Below are positions 45,354 through 53,867 of a stretch of DNA of 64,000 bases, piece by piece. The notes under the pieces were generated by a model. That model had not been told where the DNA came from and ran no database searches. It was given only the letters and a program-made list of their open reading frames with translations. The DNA is taken from assembly GCF_014636865.1 (NCBI RefSeq), contig NZ_BMER01000006.1, positions 186,001 through 250,000 on the forward strand, given 5' to 3'. A program made the position numbers and the translations under genes. Numbering within the stretch: the first letter of the stretch is position 1; every line of letters begins with the position of its first letter. Source of the stretch: Parapedobacter pyrenivorans. Lineage in GTDB: Bacteria; Bacteroidota; Bacteroidia; Sphingobacteriales; Sphingobacteriaceae.

Positions 45354-48300
45354 ATGGAAATTAAACGTTTACAAAAACAATGCATCACAACATTGATTGC
45401 ATGGTGCATTGCCATCGCATCTTTTGCTCAGGGAGCCATAACAGGTACCGTCACAGACGGCACCCAACCACTCCCTGGCGTCAGTGTCACGGTAAAAGGC
45501 ACTAACCGCGGAACAGCGACCAACGGAGAAGGTGAATTCACGATAAGCGCTGCGACTGGCGAAATTATCCTGTTTAGCATGATTGGTTATACTTCAAAAG
45601 AGATCGAGATCGTTTCTCAACGAAACATCGACGTCATTTTGGAATTAACTACAGGGAGTCTCGAAGAGGTAGTTGTCACCGGGCTTGGCGAGTCTAGGGA
45701 ACGACGGCAGCTTGGATATTCGATGACACAAATTTCAGGCGAAGACATTGCCAAGACAAATGCCATTAACCCAATCGCAGCTTTGCAAGGTATGGTTCCG
45801 GGAATGCAGGTTAACGTCGGTACCGGCGGGCCTCAGGCTACTCCCCGATTTCTCATCAGGGGGGCTGGTTCATTGGATCCGTATGGAAACACGCCCCTCA
45901 TTGTAGTAGATGGAATCATAATGGATGACGATGTCGTTCTTCCAAACAGAGGCAGCGAACAAGATTTTGGTAATATTCTGAAAAATTTCAATTTGGATGA
46001 TATTGAGTCCATATCGGTGCTTAACGGCGGTTCAGTAACTGCGTTATACGGGAGCCGCGCGAGTAACGGCGTCATACTAATCACCACCAAGAAAGGATAT
46101 TCGCAAAGGGGAATTGGCGTATCGTTTACGCATACCCAAGGATTCGACGATCCCTATGCGACGGTTGACTTTCAAGACAAATACGGAACGGGCCAACTTC
46201 CAAACCAAACTTATCAAGCTGATAATGATGGCATTGAAATACTGCCCAGCAATCTTTTTGGCTGGAGTTTTGGGCCTGCTTTCGACAGCCGAAGGATAAA
46301 GGACCCTGCAGGTCATGAAATGCTATTCCAACCAAACAATGACATCCTGGATCTTTACGAAACCGGCCGTTACGTTAATTCCAACCTTGCGCTTTCAGGC
46401 GGAAACGAGCAAACTACCTTCCGGATTTCGTATTCGAATTCCTATTCCAAAGGTGTCGTCCCTAAAAATCGATTTGACAGAAATAGTATTGCGCTGCGCG
46501 CAACGCACCGGATCCGTAATGCAGTAATTCTTGACGCGGGTGCAACTTATGTGGGCAGCAACAGTTTTAATCCAAATCGCTCGGGCGGTGGCAACAACCT
46601 GATGTATGGGCTGACTTGGGGCATGCCCCGCGAATATGACCTATTGTATTGGAAGGATCAGTACCTTGATCCGGTAAACGGGGGGACAAGTGATCTCGAT
46701 CCAACAGCTTCACAGGGGGTCTTCTTTACCCTATATGAGCAGCAACAAAGGCAAAAAGAGGAGAATTTTAGGGGCAATATCAATGCGCGAATCAACTTTA
46801 CAGATTGGATTCAGCTCGAAAATAACTTCAGCGTTAATTTGCTGTCGGTGGGAAATGAGCAAAAAACCCGGGGGCAGAACGATGGATTTAATGGAGGAAG
46901 CTATAGTACAAATCAATTCCGCGTATTGCAAAGCCGATATAGAAGCAATCTAAACCTAACCAAAAAATATGGGGATTACGAGGTATTGATTCAAGGCGGT
47001 GCGGAATTAAATCGCTCAGAAGCAAAGGGACTTAATGCCTGGACAAATGGCATGCGTATCCCCGATATCTTTAGGCTATCAAACTCAACGAATGCCATTG
47101 GCTTCTCGGAAAGAAAGCCTGCGATTGCTCAAAGCTTCTCTCTTTTCTTTCAGGGCGCATTAACCTATAAGAATTGGCTCACGCTCAACCTTTACGGCCG
47201 TAATGATTGGGATTCAACCTTATTATATCCAGATGAAAGCGGAACCTATCAGTATTTCTATCCGGGCATGGACCTTGCCTGGACTTTCCATGAAGCCCTT
47301 CGCCTACCTTCAAACGTGTTCGATTTCGCAAAACTACGTTTTTCATATAATCAAGTAGGAAAAGGAACCGATCCCTATCGCGCAATGACTGGCTATTACC
47401 TACCTCAAGGCAATTATATCAGTGCTGAACACGGAGAAATCACACGTTACGGATTTGATTCAAACAACCTGGGAAACAGGAATCTGGTTCCTGAAAGAAG
47501 CTCAACCTGGGAAGCGGGCACCGAAATGAAATTACTGCGTAACCGCCTGGGTCTGGATTTCACATTCTATCAAAAGAATACAAAGGACCAGATTATCAAT
47601 TTACCAGTCGCACAAGAATCCGGTGTCAGCAACGCTTTGATCAACAGCGGGCATATCCGAAATCAAGGTATCGAAGCCCGCATCTATGCTACTCCGATAG
47701 AGAAGAATTACTTTTCCTGGAATGTCGCGTTAAACTATACGCGTAATCGAAGCAAGATTATTGATTTGGCGCCAGGGGTCACGGTAGCTGGTTTGGAAGG
47801 GGACGATGGTATTCGTGCCATAGCAGAGATCGGAGGCGAGTATGGCATCATGGTAGCGCCCTACGGGCATGCAAGGTTTCAAGCACGTGACGCAGAAGGA
47901 AATCCCATTGACCACCCGAGCAATGGCAAGTTTGTTATGTCACCCACCGCAACAGGCGCCTATTACCTCCGATCTCAAAACTATGCTCAGGGCTTAGAAC
48001 GTGAAGTTAAAATCGGATCAACCATGCCTAAATTCCTGGGGAGCCTAGTTAACACCTTTAATTACAAAAACTTCTCATTAAGCGTTATGCTTGATGCCAA
48101 ATTTGGCGGATATGTTTGGTCTCCAACCCATCACTATGGCTCTCAAACCGGCCAAATAGCAAGCACGTTGTGGGGTAGAAAGGGTGAAGAAGGGGGCGTA
48201 AGTTATACCGATGCTAATGGAGATGAGGCGTGGGGTCTTATTCCTGATGGAGTTTTTGCGCAGGGAACACTAATCAATGGACAAGACGTTAGTGGATTAA

Positions 48301-48656
48301 CTTATCAAGAAACGATCGATATGGGATTGAAAAACCCGATGCCCACCTGGGCATTTTATAACAATTCATTTAACTGGGCAAATGGAATCCGTGAGCGGGC
48401 TGCATTCGAGTCATCTTGGGTAATGGTGCGAGATGTTTCGGTGAGTTATGACCTGCCACGGGAAACGGCAGCCAGAATAAAACTAAACAATCTGCGGCTG
48501 ACATTAACCGGAAGGAATTTAGGTTACCTATATAACAACCTGCCCAATAATATTAATCCGGAGGACCTTCGTACAACCGGCGCTACCGCGGCATTCCTCG
48601 GTGGCGGTACGCCGCTCATCCGAAATTTTGCAATCACGGTAAACACGAATTTTTAA
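45354..48656 (+). CDS. SusC/RagA-family TonB-linked outer membrane protein, locus 2
   Basis: A 1100-residue transporter with the same plan as the locus 1 SusC: signal peptide ending SFAQ, carboxypeptidase-like domain (GTVTDGTQPLPGVSVTVKG), a box EEVVVTGLGESRER, plug with VDGIIMDDDVVLPN and GSRASNGVILITTKKG, and a barrel ending TVNTNF. It pairs with the SusD encoded 20 bases downstream. Neighbouring genes encode a GH29 fucosidase and esterases, so a fucosylated, possibly acylated glycan is the likely ligand (inference). Sampled lines of this gene are less GC-rich than the hydrolase genes downstream. Confidence 0.95.
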   Translation: MEIKRLQKQCITTLIAWCIAIASFAQGAITGTVTDGTQPLPGVSVTVKGTNRGTATNGEGEFTISAATGEIILFSMIGYTSKEIEIVSQRNIDVILELTTGSLEEVVVTGLGESRERRQLGYSMTQISGEDIAKTNAINPIAALQGMVPGMQVNVGTGGPQATPRFLIRGAGSLDPYGNTPLIVVDGIIMDDDVVLPNRGSEQDFGNILKNFNLDDIESISVLNGGSVTALYGSRASNGVILITTKKGYSQRGIGVSFTHTQGFDDPYATVDFQDKYGTGQLPNQTYQADNDGIEILPSNLFGWSFGPAFDSRRIKDPAGHEMLFQPNNDILDLYETGRYVNSNLALSGGNEQTTFRISYSNSYSKGVVPKNRFDRNSIALRATHRIRNAVILDAGATYVGSNSFNPNRSGGGNNLMYGLTWGMPREYDLLYWKDQYLDPVNGGTSDLDPTASQGVFFTLYEQQQRQKEENFRGNINARINFTDWIQLENNFSVNLLSVGNEQKTRGQNDGFNGGSYSTNQFRVLQSRYRSNLNLTKKYGDYEVLIQGGAELNRSEAKGLNAWTNGMRIPDIFRLSNSTNAIGFSERKPAIAQSFSLFFQGALTYKNWLTLNLYGRNDWDSTLLYPDESGTYQYFYPGMDLAWTFHEALRLPSNVFDFAKLRFSYNQVGKGTDPYRAMTGYYLPQGNYISAEHGEITRYGFDSNNLGNRNLVPERSSTWEAGTEMKLLRNRLGLDFTFYQKNTKDQIINLPVAQESGVSNALINSGHIRNQGIEARIYATPIEKNYFSWNVALNYTRNRSKIIDLAPGVTVAGLEGDDGIRAIAEIGGEYGIMVAPYGHARFQARDAEGNPIDHPSNGKFVMSPTATGAYYLRSQNYAQGLEREVKIGSTMPKFLGSLVNTFNYKNFSLSVMLDAKFGGYVWSPTHHYGSQTGQIASTLWGRKGEEGGVSYTDANGDEAWGLIPDGVFAQGTLINGQDVSGLTYQETIDMGLKNPMPTWAFYNNSFNWANGIRERAAFESSWVMVRDVSVSYDLPRETAARIKLNNLRLTLTGRNLGYLYNNLPNNINPEDLRTTGATAAFLGGGTPLIRNFAITVNTNF

Positions 48657-48675
48657 CCGTTAAAGTTTAACAACC

Positions 48676-50370
48676 ATGAAACGATCTTTAAAATATACCA
48701 CTTATCTGCTCTTTTTCACTTTACTTTTTAGTGCAGCGTGTAGCAAGAAAGATTTTGCAGAATATAATACCGATCCGGATGCCGTGGTCGATATCACGCT
48801 ACAACCACTGTTTGCGCGGGCGGTAACCTATGCGCATGATAACGACTTCGAAGCGTTCTATGATAATTACAACTTCATTCCAAGATGGTCCAGAGCGTTT
48901 CTCCAGCGAACAGGCAATGGCATCACGGTTTCTGAATCAGCGGCAAATACCAATAACCGGTATGGACGGTTCTACGGTGGTGTCGGGCCATTGTTGGTAG
49001 ATATCCAACAACTTGTCGATAAAATGCCTGAAGAAGAAAAAGCGCGTTACATTTACATGCGTACCATTCCTACCATTCTTAAAGTGTATTACGCGTGGTA
49101 TGTTTCCGATGTAAACGGCAGCTTAGCATACACAGAAGCATTCGGAGCGCGTTATGGGGGTACGCTTACACCGACATATGAAGCCCAAAGCGAATTGTAT
49201 ACTATTTTTGATCAAGAATTAAAAGAAGCTGTCAACATCCTTAAAACAACCCAACCGGTTGAGCAATTCAGCTATGAAAACAGCGACCTCTATTTCCAAG
49301 GCGATATCGGCAAATGGGTGAAAGCAGCAAATTCACTCCGACTGGCAATTGCATTGCGCCTGTCTAAACGGGATCCGCAACGCATGGCGAGCATCGTGCA
49401 GGAGGTGCTCGCTGATGACGGGGGTGTAATCAACAGCGCGGAAGAAGCATGGGTATTTTATCCCGGCGCGGGATTTACCGGAGGTGGCAACTGGAACATT
49501 ACCGGAAACGGCAGGGCCTTCGTAGGTGATCATGACGTAGTTGACTACATGTGGAATAATCAAGACCCGCGCCTCCGATTTTTCTTCGTTAAAAACATGT
49601 GGAGTGAAGAAAATTTCGAAATCGCCAAACAACAAGGCGTCATACCGGCAAATGCGACATTTGATACCAGAAGATATTACGGCCAGTACTCCAGCCCTGC
49701 TTCTCCCGAAGATCCTGCCAAAATTCGCTTTTTCAGCCCATTACAAATAGAAAACGGTGAAGAAGAAATCACGCTGGATACGGTATCTCGTATTCAAGAT
49801 CGCCTCTTCCAGCCGGAAAATAATGGAGGTACCGGAATGGGCACCATGCCTGTAATCACCTATGCAGACGTATGCTTCATGCGGGCTGAGTTTGCACAAC
49901 GCGGAATGACTGGCGAAAACGCCGAAGAATGGTATTACAAAGGCATAGAAGCATCGCTACGGTTTTACGATGACGCAGCCGACCGAGCCATGGTATATGA
50001 CTACTCACCGTTAACCGATGAAGAAATTGCTAATTTCAAAAGTCAGCCAGCTATCGAGTTTGATCCAGCAAGAGGCTTAGAACAAATTATCATGCAGGCG
50101 TACCTAAATTTTTTCAGAAATTATAACGAAGCTTGGGCCATCGTCAAAAGAACGGGGATGCCTAATGCCAATACGGCTATTGCCTTTGAGCCTTGGTTTG
50201 TTGACAACCAGCCAATTCAGATGCCCCGGCGATTTGTCATTAATTATCCGTTGGCCGGTGACTATAATTATCAAAACCGGTTCGACGCGGTGGAAGAAAT
50301 GCGACAGGATCCAGATTTTGGTGAACCAACCAGCATCCTTGGGCGAGTCTGGTGGGATCAATCGGAGTAA
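48676..50370 (+). CDS. SusD/RagB-family lipoprotein, locus 2
   Basis: A 564-residue lipoprotein; the signal ends in a lipobox FSAAC with its Cys at 22, followed by KKDFAEYNTDPDAVVD, a standard SusD start. Motifs include YYAWYVSDVNGSLAYTEAFG, KWVKAANSLRLAIALRLSK and QAYLNFFRNYNEAWAIVKRTG. It belongs to the SusD/RagB group that pairs with SusC. A perfect 17-base terminator follows its stop by 21 bases, cutting it off from the redoxin gene. Confidence 0.93.
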   Translation: MKRSLKYTTYLLFFTLLFSAACSKKDFAEYNTDPDAVVDITLQPLFARAVTYAHDNDFEAFYDNYNFIPRWSRAFLQRTGNGITVSESAANTNNRYGRFYGGVGPLLVDIQQLVDKMPEEEKARYIYMRTIPTILKVYYAWYVSDVNGSLAYTEAFGARYGGTLTPTYEAQSELYTIFDQELKEAVNILKTTQPVEQFSYENSDLYFQGDIGKWVKAANSLRLAIALRLSKRDPQRMASIVQEVLADDGGVINSAEEAWVFYPGAGFTGGGNWNITGNGRAFVGDHDVVDYMWNNQDPRLRFFFVKNMWSEENFEIAKQQGVIPANATFDTRRYYGQYSSPASPEDPAKIRFFSPLQIENGEEEITLDTVSRIQDRLFQPENNGGTGMGTMPVITYADVCFMRAEFAQRGMTGENAEEWYYKGIEASLRFYDDAADRAMVYDYSPLTDEEIANFKSQPAIEFDPARGLEQIIMQAYLNFFRNYNEAWAIVKRTGMPNANTAIAFEPWFVDNQPIQMPRRFVINYPLAGDYNYQNRFDAVEEMRQDPDFGEPTSILGRVWWDQSE

Positions 50371-50391
50371 TGATAGTTGGCTGCTAATACC

Positions 50392-50428
50392 AATTTAATC
50401 TGCCCGCGTGACGCGGGCAGATTAAATT
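50392..50428 (+). terminator. Rho-independent terminator after locus 2 SusD
   Basis: A perfect 17-base stem, AATTTAATCTGCCCGCG paired with CGCGGGCAGATTAAATT, loop TGA, then TTTTATCTTTAT. This is one of the strongest hairpins in the window. It should end or strongly attenuate the SusC/SusD transcript before the redoxin gene. Confidence 0.88.
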
Positions 50429-50467
50429 TTTTATCTTTATGCATAAAATGACGGAGGAAACATTCAA

Positions 50468-51067
50468 ATGGTGATTTTAAAAAATTATCCCCCGTTTATT
50501 TTTCCGGCCCTAGCTTGCTTGCTATTATGGATGACCATGTCAGGAACTGCAAGATCGCAACCCGTACCAATCGCCGGGCTCACGCTTACCGACATTCGAA
50601 CGGGCAGTTCTTGGGTCGTTTCAACCGGCGCTGATTCGGCGACGGCTTTTGTGTTCCTATCGCCGGAGTGCCCACTATGTCAGCTATATACCAAAACCCT
50701 CAATGAACTATCTGCGAAATACCAAAGTCAAATCCGGTTTATCGGCATTTTCCCCGGAAATTCCTATTCCCGCGAAGAAATTTTAGCTTTTGCGTCCAAA
50801 TACCAATTGCAAATACCCATTTTTTCGGACCCCGATTTCTCGGCTACGAAGGCATTGGATGTAACCATTACACCGACCGCCGTATTCGTTAAACACAGTA
50901 GACTCCTATACTTTGGAGCAATAGATAATTGGGCATCCGATGTTGGAAAAAAACGCACCCTGATCACTGAGCGGTATCTTGCCGATGCGATCGATCAAAG
51001 TCTATCGCATCAAATCGTTACCGTAGCCCGTACCGAGCCAATCGGTTGTGTACTTAATATGTATTGA
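50468..51067 (+). CDS. Secreted redoxin (AhpC/TSA, TlpA-like) with CPLC active site
   Basis: A 199-residue thioredoxin-fold protein. A hydrophobic N-terminus (FPALACLLLWMTM, then ARSQ) suggests export. The redox site is CPLC in FLSPECPLCQLYTKTL; the cis-Pro loop is TITPTAVFV. The tail EPIGCVLNMY carries a third Cys. A GGAGGA sequence lies 9 bases before the ATG, an unusually good Shine-Dalgarno site for this organism. It ends one base before the cytochrome/monooxygenase gene, so the two are tightly linked. It could reduce or protect that protein's thiols or support its copper loading. Such redoxin-cytochrome pairs occur in Bacteroidetes and Planctomycetes, with no established role. Confidence 0.85.
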   Translation: MVILKNYPPFIFPALACLLLWMTMSGTARSQPVPIAGLTLTDIRTGSSWVVSTGADSATAFVFLSPECPLCQLYTKTLNELSAKYQSQIRFIGIFPGNSYSREEILAFASKYQLQIPIFSDPDFSATKALDVTITPTAVFVKHSRLLYFGAIDNWASDVGKKRTLITERYLADAIDQSLSHQIVTVARTEPIGCVLNMY

Positions 51068-51068
51068 C

Positions 51069-52382
51069 ATGCTTTTTGTTTGGTTATTTTGCTTCCTACT
51101 ACTTGCGAACCACATCCAAGCACAGACCTATTATCAGGATGTGGAACCGATCATCACCTCCAAGTGCTCACCCTGTCATCGGCCCGGCGAAGCTGCTCCG
51201 TTTACGTTGACCTCTTTCGAAGACGTGGCCAAACGCACCAATTTCATCAAAAAAGTAGTCGAAACACGGTACATGCCTCCGTGGCAAGCCGACAACGGCT
51301 ATGTGCACTTTGCCAATGATAGATCACTAACTTCCGAAGAAATCGAAACGATTGTTAAATGGATTGATAAAGGGGCGAGAGAAGGAAAAAAAACAAAAAA
51401 CATCCAATCACAAGACGTGTACAATGTAACCGGCTATGGCCGTTCACCAGACCTTACATTCACTGCCCTCGATACGTTTATCGTCAAAGGAAACAACACC
51501 GAACGTTTCGTCGAATTTAAAATACCCTTCGAATTAGACAAACCATTCAATGTTGAAGCGATTGAATTTTACAGCAACAACAAACGCCTTATTCATCATG
51601 TCAATTATGCCGTACAGGTAATTGCTGACACTACCATCGATATTCATCAAGCACCGTCTTTCGCCAATTATACCGATGGCGGAAAATTATACAACGACCC
51701 TTACGGAATTTTCAAGAAGGATTTGGCCTATTACGGGGGATGGATACCTGGCGCTTCATTCGAAACGTATCCGGCGAATGTAGGATGGGTATTGCCCAAA
51801 CGCGGCGTGATTCTTATGACTGTCCACTTTTCACCAACACCGGTAGATGAAATTTCCATCAACGGCATCAATCTTTTCTTTACAGATAGACCGATTGAAC
51901 GCGAGGTAACCGTCGTTAGCTTCGGATCTGGTGGATTGGGTGAAAATGATATCCGCCCGCTTTTCTTCATGATCCCTGCCGACAAGGTCACCGAGTATTC
52001 ACTTAAATTCACCAACCCAAAAGAGGATTTGTCTTTGCTTTATATCTGGCCGCACATGCACTATATCGGCAAATCGTTCAAAGCCTATTTTACAACAGCG
52101 GCACAGGATACCGTTCCTTTAGTAAACATCCCCAACTGGGACTACCGATGGCAGGAGATGTATCGCTATAAAACGTTTATGAAAATCCCAAAAGGGTCCA
52201 CCATCCATATGGAATGCGCCTACGATAATACGGCAGAAAATCCTTTTAATCCGTTCAGCCCACCACAGCCCATATTTTCCTATTCCAATATGAAGTCTGA
52301 TCAGGAAATGATGACACTCTTGTTGTTATATATTCCCTACCGAGAGAACGATGAATTTTTAACTACCGATAATCCTCATTAA
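51069..52382 (+). CDS. Secreted monoheme cytochrome c fused to a type II copper monooxygenase-like domain
   Basis: A 437-residue exported protein. A signal peptide ends IQAQ. A class I-type heme site CSPCH (33-37) with PFTLTSFEDV and RYMPPWQA forms the first 100 residues. The rest resembles the peptidylglycine alpha-hydroxylating/dopamine beta monooxygenase fold. Candidate ligands of the first copper are His176, His177 (LIHHVNY) and His253 (MTVHFSP); of the second, His329, His331 (PHMHYIG) and Met381 (HMECAYDN). All six are present. The heme could replace ascorbate as electron donor (inference). The ATG at 51069 is chosen over a GTG in frame at 51048. The stop is two bases from the fucosidase gene, so it is in one operon with the glycan enzymes. 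Confidence 0.85.
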   Translation: MLFVWLFCFLLLANHIQAQTYYQDVEPIITSKCSPCHRPGEAAPFTLTSFEDVAKRTNFIKKVVETRYMPPWQADNGYVHFANDRSLTSEEIETIVKWIDKGAREGKKTKNIQSQDVYNVTGYGRSPDLTFTALDTFIVKGNNTERFVEFKIPFELDKPFNVEAIEFYSNNKRLIHHVNYAVQVIADTTIDIHQAPSFANYTDGGKLYNDPYGIFKKDLAYYGGWIPGASFETYPANVGWVLPKRGVILMTVHFSPTPVDEISINGINLFFTDRPIEREVTVVSFGSGGLGENDIRPLFFMIPADKVTEYSLKFTNPKEDLSLLYIWPHMHYIGKSFKAYFTTAAQDTVPLVNIPNWDYRWQEMYRYKTFMKIPKGSTIHMECAYDNTAENPFNPFSPPQPIFSYSNMKSDQEMMTLLLLYIPYRENDEFLTTDNPH

Positions 52383-52384
52383 TC

Positions 52385-53848
52385 ATGCGAATAACCAAAT
52401 GCTATTGCTCCTCCGCCATAGGCTTTCTAATGCTCTGCTGTCTTCCTCTGTTGTCGACAGCCCAGCACCACAACGTCTCGGCAGGTTACGTCCCCCCTTC
52501 CGACCCCTTGGTGCAGCAAAATCTCGCCGAGTGGCAGGACCTTAAATTCGGACTCTTCATGCATTGGGGCACGTACAGCCAATGGGGCATCGTGGAAAGC
52601 TGGAGTCTTTGCCCGGAAGACGAAGGATGGACCGTGAGGCGTGGGCCTCATGCCGAAAACTACTTTGATTACGTCAAGGCCTATGAAAACCTGCAGACAA
52701 CGTTCAATCCCGTCCTATTCAATCCTGAAAAATGGGCCGAAGCAGCCAAACAGGCGGGTATGAAATACGTGGTTTTCACCACCAAACACCACGATGGCTT
52801 TGCGATGTTTGACACCAAGTACAGCGACTATAAAATCACCGACCCGAAAACGCCTTTTTCTAAGCATCCAAAAGCCAATGTGGCCAAAGAGGTTTTCAGT
52901 GCTTTTCGCACCGATGGCTTTAAGATCGGTGCTTACTTTTCGAAACCCGACTGGCACGCTGACGACTACTGGTGGCCTTATTTTCCGCCCAAAGACCGCA
53001 ATGTCAACTATGATCCGGTTAACTATCCGGAACGTTGGGAAAACTTTAAGAATTTTACTTACAATCAGATCGAAGAGCTGATGACCAGTTACGGCAAAAT
53101 GGATATCCTTTGGCTAGACGGTGGTTGGGTGCGCCCCTTTGCGACCATCGATACGACCGTGGAATGGCAGCGCACCATCAAAGTCGAACAAGATATCGAC
53201 ATGGCGCGCATCGCAAAGATGGCGCGTGGCCATCAGCCGGGCTTGCTCGTGGTAGATCGCACCGTGCCCGGCGAATTTGAAAACTACGTGACACCCGAGC
53301 AGCAAGTACCCTCCGAACCACTCGACATCCCCTGGGAAAGTTGCCTCACTATGGGCAACTCGTGGAGCTATGTACCCAATGATACCTATAAGCCCGCCCG
53401 CCAAATTATACATACCCTCGTCAAGATCGTCTCCAGAGGCGGAAACTACCTATTGAATATTGGTCCGAGCCCCGAAGGCGATTGGGATCCGGATGCGTAT
53501 GACCGGCTGAAAGCCGTGGGCGAATGGATGGCCATCAACGGCGAGGGAATTTACAGTACGCGGACAATAGAGCCTTATGCCCAAGACAACATCTATTATA
53601 CCCAACACAAAAATGGCCAAACCAGCTACGCCTTTTTACTATCCGGAAGCGACAGTGATGCAATCCAACTCCCATCCACCATCCAACTGGCTCTGCCGAA
53701 CGGCACCCCGGTCAAACGGGTAGAAATTCTCGGATTGGGTAAGGTAAAATTTAAAATTAAGGAGAATACATTGGAAATCACCGTTCCCGATAGTGTTCGT
53801 ACCCATGCGGATTTGCACTATGCCGCGGTCATCAAATTAAGTCATTGA
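52385..53848 (+). CDS. GH29 alpha-L-fucosidase, secreted
   Basis: A 487-residue glycoside hydrolase of family 29, which removes terminal alpha-linked fucose with retention. A signal peptide ends LLSTAQ. The barrel has GLFMHWGTYSQWGIVES, FTTKHHDGFAMFDTKYSDY and DILWLDGGW, in which Asp245 is the expected nucleophile. The last 100 residues form the usual beta-sandwich. The start overlaps nothing and is two bases after the copper-monooxygenase stop. It is followed after 19 bases by an esterase-like gene, all on the plus strand. Linkage preference is unknown. Confidence 0.93.
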   Translation: MRITKCYCSSAIGFLMLCCLPLLSTAQHHNVSAGYVPPSDPLVQQNLAEWQDLKFGLFMHWGTYSQWGIVESWSLCPEDEGWTVRRGPHAENYFDYVKAYENLQTTFNPVLFNPEKWAEAAKQAGMKYVVFTTKHHDGFAMFDTKYSDYKITDPKTPFSKHPKANVAKEVFSAFRTDGFKIGAYFSKPDWHADDYWWPYFPPKDRNVNYDPVNYPERWENFKNFTYNQIEELMTSYGKMDILWLDGGWVRPFATIDTTVEWQRTIKVEQDIDMARIAKMARGHQPGLLVVDRTVPGEFENYVTPEQQVPSEPLDIPWESCLTMGNSWSYVPNDTYKPARQIIHTLVKIVSRGGNYLLNIGPSPEGDWDPDAYDRLKAVGEWMAINGEGIYSTRTIEPYAQDNIYYTQHKNGQTSYAFLLSGSDSDAIQLPSTIQLALPNGTPVKRVEILGLGKVKFKIKENTLEITVPDSVRTHADLHYAAVIKLSH

Positions 53849-53867
53849 ACACATCAAACATCCAATC

